Origin: Aralia elata
Taxonomy: Eukaryota; Streptophyta; Magnoliopsida; Apiales; Araliaceae
DNA: 64,000 nt
Assembly: GCA_034770075.1 (NCBI GenBank)
Contig: CM068384.1
Location: 98,394,433-98,458,432, forward strand
Reading direction: 5' to 3'
Shown here one piece after another: positions 33,361-45,400 of the stretch. The position numbers and the translations under genes were made by a program. The first letter of the stretch is position 1. The number at the start of each line of letters is the position of its first letter. The notes beneath the pieces were generated by a model. The model made no database searches and had not been told where the DNA came from. It was given only the letters and a program-made list of their open reading frames with translations.

Positions 33361-35022
33361 TCAGCACGTATTAATTCCATCCTTGCAATCTCTGGTCAAG
33401 TTATAAAATGTCTCTACCCGTGTCTTTGCCCTGTAAAGTACTTCAGTGTCTACTTCAACTCTCATATAACCATCAAAATCAACTGGGCGGTCACCATTCA
33501 GAAGTCTTGTTTCGTTGTACCATTCACTTGTATTTCCCCACAATTCCTTGTAATCTTCAAGCAAATGAACCTTGTAATGAGACCTCAATTTATCAAAGTA
33601 ATTATAGAATGGTTCGTTGGTGGCAATATATAAATTCCTCCAAGGTTGAATCATCCCTTGCAGCTTTGTAACAAGGGCATCTGGCGATGTATCAGCATCC
33701 AGATGCGGCCACATTTCCTTATTCTGAGCTTTCTCTCCTCGAACAACATGGACTGCATCAAAATCCCAATCCATTTGCCCACTAATTTCAGAAACTATAT
33801 TCATAAGTCTCTTGGATTTCCAAAGAGCATGCCATGGCCTCTGAATGTACTTTGCAGGTGGACCTTCACAAACCCTATACCAATAATTTTCTGGCTCAGG
33901 AGCATCAAATTGCCTCCATATAATCGTGCTCTTATCGTTCCGTAGTTGCATTGGTGTGACTTTATGGCTTGCAACCTTTCTAACCGGGATTTTTTTCTTA
34001 TGGGACTTATCCCATTTTCTCCAATCTCTAAGAAACTCTCCCTCATCTACAATTGACGCCACCTCCTTCAAATGCTCAAAATCATAATAGAACCTAAAAT
34101 CTTTTCCCTCCTCATCCTTATTACTCATAGAATGGGTCGCAGACAAACACATACTCAAATCCATCACAAATGTTCTATTCAAATACTGAGCCTCACCAAG
34201 AGCACATAAAAAGCTCCACATATAATGATTCATTTCTTTACAATAATCTCCTCCACGCGAATAGTACAAGTATCTCCCCTTTCGGAAAGCTGCATCTGAC
34301 CCCAACACCGGGACTGTATCATTGATCTCATCATCACGGAATGGTGGAGTAATCTTAGCTCTTTCACCTCTTCCAGTGGCATTAACTCTACTTCTTGGCC
34401 TACGAGCATTTATCCCCGAATGCCAACCTTTAGCACCAACCACTTTATAAGTACAATTTTGGCCAAATCCAATCCTAAACCTTCGGAAATCCCTATATTT
34501 CCTCCAGGACTTCTCTTTCTTGTTCCGAAACCTCCAAGAAACATCACATTCACCAGTTTTTGACCCATCAACCGGAACTTGATATTCCAAAAATACAATG
34601 GACTTAAACAGCTTCAAGTTAAACTTCTCTATCGCAATCAAAACACCCGGGTCAGAGCAATTCACTACATTCATGTCCTCACAACCCGATTTCAAGGACA
34701 AATTTCTAATATCCTCAGCAGATTTCTCAATAATTGCATCGGTCAGCGGGACCATCATACCCACAGGTGACACAGTTGGGCTAACAACCATATCTTCCCC
34801 AGTTTTGAGGACTGAAGTATCAGTCTGAAAGGTGGCATTTTCAACTTCAGTGAAAACCTTAGTTAAGGCTCTGGAAGACTCCCATGGATCAGGAGGTTGA
34901 TATGTGATGGCAATCACAGTAACTATAAGCACTGAGAACACAAAAACTGAGAAGCAAACATTGCTTATGCCTTTTATTAGGTTTTGCCCAATTGGGTCTG
35001 TTGTTGGATTCACTTCTTTCAT
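33361..35022 (-). CDS. SUB1: SUB1-like type II membrane protein (O-fucosyltransferase-like)
   Basis: Intact single-exon frame of 553 codons from ATG 35022 to TAA 33361. The N-terminus has a short cytosolic stretch and one membrane segment (residues 22-41, VCFSVFVFSVLIVTVIAITY), then a large lumenal domain with NxS/T sites (NCT, NAT, NRT, NTS) and paired cysteines. Motifs YLYYSRGGDYCKEMNHYMWS, AVHVVRGEKAQNKEMWPHLD and LYIATNEPFYNYFDKL match the plant family of Arabidopsis SUB1 (SHORT UNDER BLUE LIGHT 1), reported as a calcium-binding protein acting in cryptochrome and phytochrome signalling. Closely related proteins are annotated O-fucosyltransferase-like. The fold suggests a Golgi glycosyltransferase; that is inference. 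The name rests on recalled similarity and could be a SUB1 paralogue. Upstream, CAGAGGTGAGTA near 35180 (minus) looks like a 5'UTR intron donor. No sign of decay. Confidence 0.85.
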   Translation of the reverse strand: MKEVNPTTDPIGQNLIKGISNVCFSVFVFSVLIVTVIAITYQPPDPWESSRALTKVFTEVENATFQTDTSVLKTGEDMVVSPTVSPVGMMVPLTDAIIEKSAEDIRNLSLKSGCEDMNVVNCSDPGVLIAIEKFNLKLFKSIVFLEYQVPVDGSKTGECDVSWRFRNKKEKSWRKYRDFRRFRIGFGQNCTYKVVGAKGWHSGINARRPRSRVNATGRGERAKITPPFRDDEINDTVPVLGSDAAFRKGRYLYYSRGGDYCKEMNHYMWSFLCALGEAQYLNRTFVMDLSMCLSATHSMSNKDEEGKDFRFYYDFEHLKEVASIVDEGEFLRDWRKWDKSHKKKIPVRKVASHKVTPMQLRNDKSTIIWRQFDAPEPENYWYRVCEGPPAKYIQRPWHALWKSKRLMNIVSEISGQMDWDFDAVHVVRGEKAQNKEMWPHLDADTSPDALVTKLQGMIQPWRNLYIATNEPFYNYFDKLRSHYKVHLLEDYKELWGNTSEWYNETRLLNGDRPVDFDGYMRVEVDTEVLYRAKTRVETFYNLTRDCKDGINTC

Positions 35023-38000
35023 TGATTCAAAACCCTAATCAAATTAAGCTCATAAAGAACACGATTGCAGTGTGTAAATTGGGAAATTAAACCAAAGATT
35101 GATGTCAAATTTGGGGTTCAAGTATAAAGAGATGTAACATTGAAATTCAAAAGCAAATACAGAAAGTTGGGTTTTACTCACCTCTGATATGAAATGGATC
35201 CTTGAATTTGAGGGATTGGATTTATAGTAATAAAAGATCGAATCTTGAAATTGTGAGCCAATGGGTGCTTGTAGATAATAAATAAAGGGAGAAAAATTAT
35301 GGGTAGGATTTAATTAACTCTGATCTGGGAAATTGAGCTTGATATCCTAGGATTGGATTTTTAATAAGGAAAGATTGGATCTTGAATTTCCCACTTCAGG
35401 AAAAAAGAAACAAAAAGAGAGAAGAAAAGAAAAGGTGAGGTTTTAACTAAAGAAATTGAATGAAACAGAAGAAACTTAAAGTCCAAGAGAAGCAAAGAGA
35501 GATGAAGAGATCAAAATCTCAAATAGAATTTGTTAACGCTGTGAGTTTCAAATAGAATTTGTATGAGGTTTCATTTCATTTTCACACATTGCTTTGTTTC
35601 TGTCCAGTGACTCAGTGAGCTAGTCAGCTAGCTGTATAATTGCTATATTCTAGTCATTTTGTACCACTTCAGTCTCCAGCAACAAAAGAATGGGGCCCAG
35701 CTATTACAATAATAATTCAAGCAAAATTTTATAAAAATGAACATTACTATTCCTCCCCCACTCCTTTTAAATAATTGATAAGAACTTCATTCTATTATTA
35801 AAAAAATAATTACTTTTGAGAATTGAGAAGGAAAGATGGGAGGTTTTGCTCTCCATAACTCCATTTATCTTAGTCTTTAAGTTAAAGGAAAATAATAGTG
35901 TGTGATAGAAGACATTTTTTATATATATTCCAGTTTGGTTCATTGCTGATAATTAAATTTTAACCACCACAAATTTATGATGTTTAAAATCCATTAACAA
36001 GTTCACACTACATGAGCTCAACAATATATAGAGTATATTCAGAGATTGTTATCAAATAAAAGAAGGATTTGAGTTTTTTGTAATTATGAAATCAAGATTT
36101 TGCAAAAAGAGGTGGTTTGGGGATAACCACACATATCAAGTATATAAAGTCGGAGGGACATTTCGCGTAAATAATTTTTTGAGGCCTTTTTAGCTTCTAA
36201 AAATGCCTTTCAATTTTGAAAATAATTTATGTTTTGTCCTTTTTATATTAATTATTTTTACCATTCTATTTAGTCTTTCAAATTTTATAAAATTCATATT
36301 TTACTATACATAATTCACACACACAACGCGTCTACCACCGGGTGGTATTATAGAATAAGTTGGACTTGAGAGATTTTTGAGATTTAATATTAAATTTTAA
36401 GACTACAATTTATTATTGGGAAAAAATTATAAATTCTTTTTATGTTACACAATGAACGCAGTTTGGTGAGAATGGGAAGTTGTTGGCTTGTATAACTCAA
36501 GATTGTTGGGAGAGTGAGACATTGAAAATTGAATTTTACTAGGTTTTGTGAACGTTCATTCCTAGGGCTAGAAACCATGGAATTGATTCCACTTTGTAGT
36601 AATTTTCACAAATTTAACCTTCACTATATATGATTTGAACTCAGAAAAGGGTACTTAAAGAGGGGAAAAAACAACTTTTCTCCGATGGGAAATGAAAGTT
36701 CTATTTTTACTATTGATATAAATTTGTCATCATATGTCACAAAACTCAGACTTCAAAGAGTAACATTCATTATTTTAAAGAAATTACTGAAAATATCATG
36801 TCTAACTGTACCAAAAGTAAACCTTAATATGTATATATAATTAGAATTACGATTTTTGCTAGGATTTCTCCTTTTCATTTTGTTTTCCCTTTTTCCTTCT
36901 TTTCCCCTTTTCAGAAGCTCCTGAACACAGCAATTTTCAGAAACAGAAATACATAATCCATATTTCAAGCATTCAGAAGTTATACATAATTCTAGTTAGC
37001 ACAAGTTCCTTGTCATGCTGCACTGCAGAATTCAACTCTTAGTTGCAGTTACTAGCTAACAGACTTCTGAAATAAATATATACAGTCCATCTGTCCCGAA
37101 AAAGTATCATTTCCAATAGAAATTAGAAAAAAGAAAGTACGGTAATATTTTTCCGGACTGAAGGATTAAGTAGCAAATATTCTCCATATCTGGGCAAGAA
37201 ATGAGTAATATGATCACTGTTTCCCAACCATTACCACATACAAGACATTCACATCAATGAATAATTCCCAAAAATCCATAGGTGCATAACTAAGGCGAAA
37301 GCACTTGGGTTTACAGATTAAACCACATATCTGTGCAAGGCTTTGTTCCCAGATCAAACCACAAAATAAACAAACATTTCCTCAATACTTATGAATATGC
37401 TGAATTATTCTCCCTAATAATCATGGTGCAGTGTTTATCAATCATCATCAGAAAGAGTTAACATAATAATTATCTATTGACCTATTTATACAAAAAACCA
37501 GTGGTAGAAGCCATTTGCTAACACCAAAATCAATGCAAATACAACAAATCACCCCAAGAAACGCCTTTGAATGGTTTCCTTTCGTCAACACGCCTGAATA
37601 GTAATCTTCCGTCCCAGTTTTTAGTGTACTTTTAGTTTCAACTGAATTCTGCAGCATATAGCCAGTGCACATATACCCAGTTTGAGTGTCTAAGTTTCAC
37701 AACAATGGTAGCTGCACATATATTTAAGACACGTCGACTGCAATCTAAATAGTAGTATACTTTTAATATTTTCTTTCTTAAATGGCTAAATGCTAAATAA
37801 TTACATAACAAACCACACAAGGAATTGGAAATTTCACTCACAAACAGGTGACACAAGAAAAAGAGGCTTAATATTACTGATAACTGGTGAAGATCCCTAT
37901 ACTCCAACAATTACAAGAAGAAGACTGCAATTATCTACTCGAAATGGAAATGACAAATGGAAGATAAAACCCTTAATTATAAAGTAAAGCAGCAAGATGA

Positions 38001-39197
38001 ATAACAGTCAGGATCAGCCTTCTCCTCTGTACGAGTAGCTTTATACTCATAACACCCCTAACATGGGTCATGCCCATAGAAAATGGAATCTTCTGCAGAA
38101 ATCTTATGGGATCATGCCCAAAGAAATGATTCAGCCCTCATTTCTGTCCGCACGTAGAATTGATCCAACGGCTCTCAGCCATGAAATCAATACGGAGCAA
38201 TATGACCACGATCCTAATTACACATTTACACCCCTATCCTCTGTAGACCATTATGCCCCTCTTATAACTCTGCAGTCTTGACCCTTTCACTGAACGATTA
38301 ACTAACTTCTCAAAACGTAGTTAAAATTATTTGGAAGAAATTACATCCAAAAAAAGTATAATATCTAGATTGTTATATGCTACTTTTAAAAGCCGCAAAA
38401 TTAAGTGCCTAATTTTTAAGATGACATCAAGATGACACAGAAGAGAGAGCACTCAATAAATGTATAAACCCTTTTAAATGTGTTATTTGTTACTACTAAT
38501 TTGTAAGAAGAAAACTATTTCAAAACTTATTTAGAAGACTTGAACCCTTCAAATTAAATTGTCATAACAAACAATCATTTGTTTGAAGTTCTACGTTATT
38601 TATCAAATCACGAGGAAATAAATAATGTAACAAATCTGAAACAAATTTTTTCATAATTTCTATAACCTTTGTACCATTATAACATACTGACTCTAACTTT
38701 GTTCTGCATATTTAAAACTTGTAAGATATTTAGATGGAAAATATAAGAAGAAATCAACATAACTGACCAAGAATATAATTATAAATGAAATTCCACCAGA
38801 TAAAATGGAATATTATTTCGAGTATGCATGTAAAGTCCTCGTGTAGTTGTATGAATATCGTGGCATCTGCTGTTTGAGTATGTCTGGGTTTATCGTGGTT
38901 TTAACATTTTAAACTTTTAAACAGCTAGAGTTAAAAGCATCGGTGTCCTTTAGCATGAAAGATTTTACCTCCACATTTTCTAAAAATTGTAAAGCAATAA
39001 AACGGATATATGAATCTTCAACATTATTGTTTTCTACTACCTCGGTTCTTGTTTTGCTTCATTACTTTTGTCCCTCCTGAATCCTGATAATGAATAAGGG
39101 AAGGAGTTCAAGTTAACTGTTTTTCATAACTGTAAATACACAAATAATAATCGTCATATATAACATACCTATGGTGAGGATAAGGAAAGACGGAGTC
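35023..39197. other. Intergenic region between SUB1-like gene and PTC52
   Basis: About 35023-35700 is the promoter and 5' leader side of the SUB1-like gene; a leader with a GA-rich stretch (35400-35480) is visible. About 37300-39197 lies 3' of PTC52 and may include its 3'UTR. No protein-coding gene is supportable. The stretch 38040-38280 is unusually rich in G+C for this region but has no recognised product. A possible small MITE lies at 37086-37168. Confidence 0.5.
37086..37168. mobile_element. Possible short Stowaway-like MITE
   Basis: Left end AGTCCATCTGTCCCGAAAAA pairs with the complement of the right end, AATCCTTCAGTCCGGAAAAA, over about 20 bp with mismatches. At 83 bp it is shorter than a typical Stowaway element and could be internally deleted. 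Target duplication is unclear. Confidence 0.4.
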
Positions 39198-39453
39198 TCA
39201 ACTGAAGGCGTGGTTGTAATCATGAAAATGGAAATTCTTGTAGATGAAGTGAGACAATAATCTTGACGCGGCAAAACATAATACTGCCATGGCAACCAGA
39301 GTGGTCCTCACGCTTGCAGAAATCATGCCCTGCTTGGCAACAGCGACAATCCCAACTGAAGCAATGGATATAATCTGCAATGCTACCTCAAGTGCATTGA
39401 GGCTTTTATATGCAGCACTGCAACTTCGGCAATTCACCACGTGGGACCGATAC
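39198..39453 (-). CDS. PTC52: PTC52 terminal exon (CxxC and membrane anchors)
   Basis: Acceptor TTGCTCAG before GTATCGGTCC. It reads RYRSHVVNCRSCSAAYKSLN, then two hydrophobic stretches (ALQIISIASVGIVAVA, TLVAMAVLCFAASRLL) and the end HDYNHAFS with TAA-type stop at 39198. The CxxC is the redox motif of TIC55-family proteins. Confidence 0.9.
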
Positions 39454-42400
39454 CTGAGCAATCCATAAAGATGTTTCATTACTGAAGTACAACTCAGCTC
39501 AATTTAACTCTGACAAGCTGTTTGCAGTGCTTAAAATTGAGTACATGAGTCCTATTTCTCGGGGTCAAACAATAACTGTTTCTCTGTTGTGTTTTCTGGA
39601 GTCATATTTTTTTGTTCATAAACTATGCACTGTCCAGCAAGGCAGCAACATTTTTTTTCTTAACTAGGGTATCGTTTCACAAAACTTTTTCAAGCACTTG
39701 TCTTGTTTGCTTTTCTTTCTATTTCAGGTGAAAAAAAATCCTCAAAATATAAAAAATAAGATGCAAAATACTTTGAAAAGCATTATCCAGCAGAACCTAA
39801 TTTCGTTGCTTTTCGGCTTTCATGCTTTAAGTATGCCTTTTTACAACATAGAAAAAGAAAAGGGCAAATTAACGGACGTCATTAATGAAGAGTATTACTG
39901 AACAGCAAATAAAATTCTGAAATGAAAAACTTTTATATCTTCTTATTTAGTATGACCATCATTATGCAAAAGAAAGGAAAAAACGTTGCATTACCATCAG
40001 ATATCTAGCTCAAATGATATTGGTTCTGCTGTTAGAAAGGTGCAAGATTCGAATATTTGTGGATGAGGCGGGTATATGGCAACGGGGCAGGCAGACGGGT
40101 ATATGGCAACGGACCATTAAAGGAATGTGCATTATTGTTGCCTGTGTGAGATTTTCAGGTTTTCACTAAGTATTGCATAACTATTTGTTACGCCCTGTAT
40201 AATTGCAAAAGCAAGGACATAAACACTAGAATCTTACAGCATGTTGGAGTAGAATGAATTTCTGTCATATGAGTGAAGGTTTCATCTCATTTTTTTAAGT
40301 CAGCAATTAAATAAGGCATTTAGGTTAGAAACAGCACCACACCAAACTTCAGATTTTCACTATTTCAATTAAAATTACAACTTAGCAATAGAATTATTGA
40401 GGTTGATTAATCAAAGATTGAACTTAATGTTTAACGCGAGTTACCTGTCCAGAAGCTGCTCCCTTGGAGGTGTTGGTGGAAGGGCTCCACTAAACTTCGT
40501 TCCCCAATCAATTTGACCACCTGAATGCTTTTTTAACCACCTTCTGAATGCCACCACAAGAGTATCTGCCTTTGTTGGCACAAAACAAGCTTTCTGCCAA
40601 TTGGAAGTGCCGACATCCATAAGCTTGCGTTCCTACAATGAAAGCACAAGAGTTGGGAAATACAAACTAATTTCAAGGCTCCATATGATTAACTGAAAAC
40701 ATGATAAATGCTTATTGTGTCTATATAGTTAGGTCATGCTATAAAAGACATGACTGTGATTTTCTATTTTTATTTATTTATTTATTTATTTTAATAAAAG
40801 ATATGACTGTGATTATGCTTTACTGCTTGTTGGACAAACCGGTGGAAAAACACTTCAATCTCTTCTTATAAAATCTTCATGATACTAGAAATACAAGAAT
40901 GGATCAGAAACTATAAGAATAACATAGTTATCATAATGCAAGATAGTCTCTGGAAATACAAGAATGGATCAGAAACCATAGGAAAATTACCATTAACTTT
41001 CAAAAGCCACACAGTAATCCCACGAAAAATGTTATTACTTTCAATAGAGTTTTTGTTTTATAGCTTTTTAATATCTTCTTTTATGAAAGTCAGAAGTGGA
41101 CAGAACTGCTTCTAATTCTGAAACAAAAATCATTAGTGACTCCAGCTATGTGGTAAGGTTAAAAAAAAATAAAAAATAGATCTGGTTATTCACAAATACA
41201 GAATGCCTCCAAACTTTTGAACGGGATATCTCTACAAAGAGAAGGTACAACCTCTAGTCTTATCTCACAAAAGAGAAGGTACAACCTCTAGTCTTATCTC
41301 ACAAATGGAATAAACCTCCGTATAGGTTAAGGTAGGGGACCCGGTGTTAAGAATAATAATTTGTCATATATAAATTCAGTTATAGCTTGTGTGCTACTGC
41401 AAGCATATAACTATTTGAAGTGGGAACTGATGATAGCAATGAAAACCAAAAAAAAATTAAAATTATGAAACTGATGTTTAAAAACAGTCATAAAATAAGA
41501 TTTACAACAAATTTCAACGCGAAGATATTGATGGTGTACACATGGAAACTATCAAATGCATCTAGTTACAAGCTAAGTCCATTGATAATTAACACTAACA
41601 ACATAAGGGCAAACAATTTGCAAGAGGGAAGACTTAAACCCAAAACCTTGCATAACTATGATAGAAAGTTAAGTTACCAAGGGATCCGAACGCTTAATTT
41701 ATTAGAGAGAGGACCAAACAATGCATATTAAGCTTTAACATGTTTAAAGTTGCAGAATTTACCTCTGCGTAAAGAAGACATAAATCTGAATCTAGAATTA
41801 AGTTTTGTTTAATATGAAATATCCATCTTGGAACAACTCGATCAATCCAAACTCCAAAGTTTCTCGGGAAGGACCATATCACTCTGCTATTACCCGGACT
41901 AACTGGAACAGCTATAAAAATTAACAGGATTCTTCGATGTGGTACACGTGATGACTCCTGAACCACCCAAAGTATATATGCATTGACGTGAAAATATGAC
42001 AGGAATTGAATAACATAAAATAAACCACCATTGATCACCTTAAAGCAACATAACATATACCTCAGCGGTTCCAGCTGATGATGCAGATTCATTTCCTTTA
42101 TCTCCCCCAACAGTGGCATAGCCATGAAAGACACAAGGAGCAACAAAATTGAAGCTTCCAATCTCCTGCTTTGCACTATAACCATTTATGTCTTGGTTCT
42201 TTATACTTATTTCAAGTGGTTTCCCCCCTTCTCTATCAGCCTTCTCAGTGAGGTAAACATTTTGTTAATTAGGTGAAACCAAATAAATAAAGAGGAAATG
42301 GAATGCAGCAACAATAATAATGGTGTTTTTAAAGTTCTTATCTGTTTTTCCTTTGTCTAACTCCCATTATATTGTAATGTGCATATGGAACATGAGCAGG

Positions 42401-45400
42401 GTCCATAAAATTTTCGGTCAGAATTTCATACCTGAAAACATCATTTTATCTTACCTTAAAGAACTAAATAGTAAATTGTTTAAAAGAACATATGCATATA
42501 CCTTGACCCAAGTATCAATTGTTTCATAGAAAACTTGGGCTGAAACGAAGGAAGACAATTTGCCATAAAGATCCAGTCAACATAATTTTTCTTTTTGTCC
42601 ATTTCATCTTATTTTGATGGTAGATACGTCACTCTCTTACAAGGTTTTTTATCTTTATAACAACACAAGGAGGAGATTTTCATCATAAGAAGGAAGGCAC
42701 AAGAGGGAGGATAAGGAGTCCACCCTAGGTGAAGCAAAAGATGAGAAAAACAAAGAACTAAAAAAGTGCGGCCCTCCAATCTCTATGCAGATCTGAAATA
42801 GAAAGACCCCAAAAAGCTCCCATGGTGGATGCCATTATGAGGCAATAAAGACCACACCCCTCAACAAAGGTATAGGTTACACTGTTCTCTAGAACTCCTA
42901 AAATTCCTTTCAGTCCATAGACCCCAGAATATCGCAAGGAAACCACACCTCAACAACACTTTGGCATCCTAAGCTTCCCAAAACCAAAATAAAATCAGCA
43001 ACAAACCCTCCACCGACCTAGAACACATTGAAGCTTCACAAAACAAACAAAACAAAGCTTTGACTTTTGTACCGACTTTTGCCTTCGAAAAACGAGAGCT
43101 CAACGGAAACTGAGCTGGTATAGGAGAACTGGAGACCAAATAAATAAAATTTACACGAAAAGACTCTCATAGAATCAAGATTCCACACACGCCTATCAGG
43201 AAGAAAATATAACTGACAAAAAGAAATTTGAATCTATTAAGATAGAAGAAGGTTTTATTAGAAAGATAGTTGAATAAAGGAAGGAGGACAACGGGTTAGG
43301 AGAATACAAGGAGGACAACTGGTCCTCCAAAGAAAACAAAAAATCTCATGTTTAACAACAAGAAGTTCTAGTTTAATATTCTATAGCTGTCTTCTTTCTT
43401 ATTAGTTGTGGATATTACAAGTTGATTGTTAGGGATTCTATAGGATTGTAGGAGCATGATTTTAGGAATAATGTGTGGAGTGATATGTGCTAGTCATTGA
43501 TTTACTTTCCTTATATAGCATGAGTCTTAGTCTATAAAAGCTCAGCTCTTATTTGTACTTGATATATGATTATGGAATAAACTCTCCACTTTACATGGTA
43601 TCAAAGCCATGGTTTTTTAAAAAAAATTCCCGAGTCTCTTTTTAATTCTTCATCCTTCTTCTTTTCATTTTTTTCTCTAAAAAAAAAACTGTTCATTGTG
43701 AACAGTGTGGTACTGTTCACCGTGAACAGTGACGACCCTACTCACTGGACCAGAAATCTGAGCCTCTACAACAAGAAGTTTTTTTTACTCCCGGCAATAA
43801 TAGTGAGTTTTTTTATGGTGTTTTGTTCTCTGCTTTGCTTTGATATATGCATGTGAGAAGTACTTGGGTCGTGAGAATTTTTAGGTGATTTAATAGTAGA
43901 CTTTTGATGTTTCTTTGCCGCATGGGATTTACTTTGCGATTGGATATATGAGGTGCTCGACGCACTAGTATATATTTGTTTGGGTTAGGTGTATGTGGTT
44001 ACTGTTTAGTTGTGATCCTTTGCCGTAGTTTGTTGCTTGGGAAAATTTAATACAAGATATTCCAAGCAAGATGTTAGCAGCACCTGAGCCTACTGTGAGC
44101 CAGAATTTTGGTACATCTTCATCTGACGCTCGACCGTCAACAAATGTTACAGAAGTACTATCTTCATCAACTCGTCTTACTGATAAGAAATTGGAAGGCG
44201 TTACCAATTATCCGCAATGGAGGAAGATTGTGAGGTTGGCCCTGATTAGCAGAGAACAGGGCGATCACTTAACGACAGTAAACGTTTTCAATGAGGCATG
44301 GAAGACAGTCGATACCAGGATTCTCTATCAGATGCTTAATTCCATGGACAGTCAGATTGTTGATTTGGTTACTCATATTGATACCGTCAAAGAATTGTGG
44401 AGTACTTGGCGGTGTTGTACTCGGGACAAAATAATCTTGCTCGTATCTATGAGGTCTCTCAGGACTTTTATAAGATTCGTCGAGATGGACGCCCACTTAC
44501 ACAGTTTTTAGCTGATTTTAAGAAGATGTGCGAGGAATTCAATTCATTGCTCCCTATTACAGTAGATGCAACACAAATGCAAGCCCAACGTGACCAGTTG
44601 GCAGTTATGGGTTTCCTAGGTGCTCTTGGATCAGAATTTGAAACTGTTCGCTCCTAGATTCTTAGCAGCCGACGGTACCATCTCTTACAGATATTTTTGC
44701 CCGAGTTTTACGTGTCTCCCGTGATGCTACCCTTACTGTTGATACTTCCGATAAGTCTGCTTTAATCGCTTCCTATGGGAGAGGTACAGGTCGTAGTGGC
44801 CCTGCAAATGCTCGTGGCGGTAGATTTGACGTCCGTTCTGGAGGACGAGGTCAATGTGGTTTTGGAGGCAGAGGGAACAGTAGGAGTCAGAGTTCAGATA
44901 ACAATGGAGGGACAAGACTAGGCAGAGTTTGTTATCATTGTGGAGAGCCCGGTCATGTTCAATGCTTTTGTAGACATCTTCATAATCGGGGTCAACCACG
45001 ATTTGCAAATGTGTTTGCTGGTTTGGAAAATGGAGGACAATCTTTTGTTCATACATCATCCGTGGAAAAGACAGTGATTATGACCCCAGCAGAGTATGAT
45101 GCCTACACACAGTATTAGGTTTCTCAACAGCCATCCTCTACTTCCACTCTACTTTTGTTCAAACAGGTAATGCTAGTGCTTGCCTCACTACCTCTCATCC
45201 TTGGGTAATAGATTCAGGGGCATCTGATCACATGACAGATACATCTAGTACTCTCTCTCATTTTCAAACTATGTCCCCTATTCCCAGTGTCACTTTAGCG
45301 GATGGTTCCACAGTCACTGTAAAGGAAATTGGCTCTACTACTTTAAGCCCGTCTCTCTCATTAAACTCTACACTATATATACCTGACTTTCCATTTAATC

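Noticed and set aside
44733..45059. Minus-strand open frame of 108 codons
   Set aside because: Shadow of the copia gag zinc-knuckle region on the plus strand.
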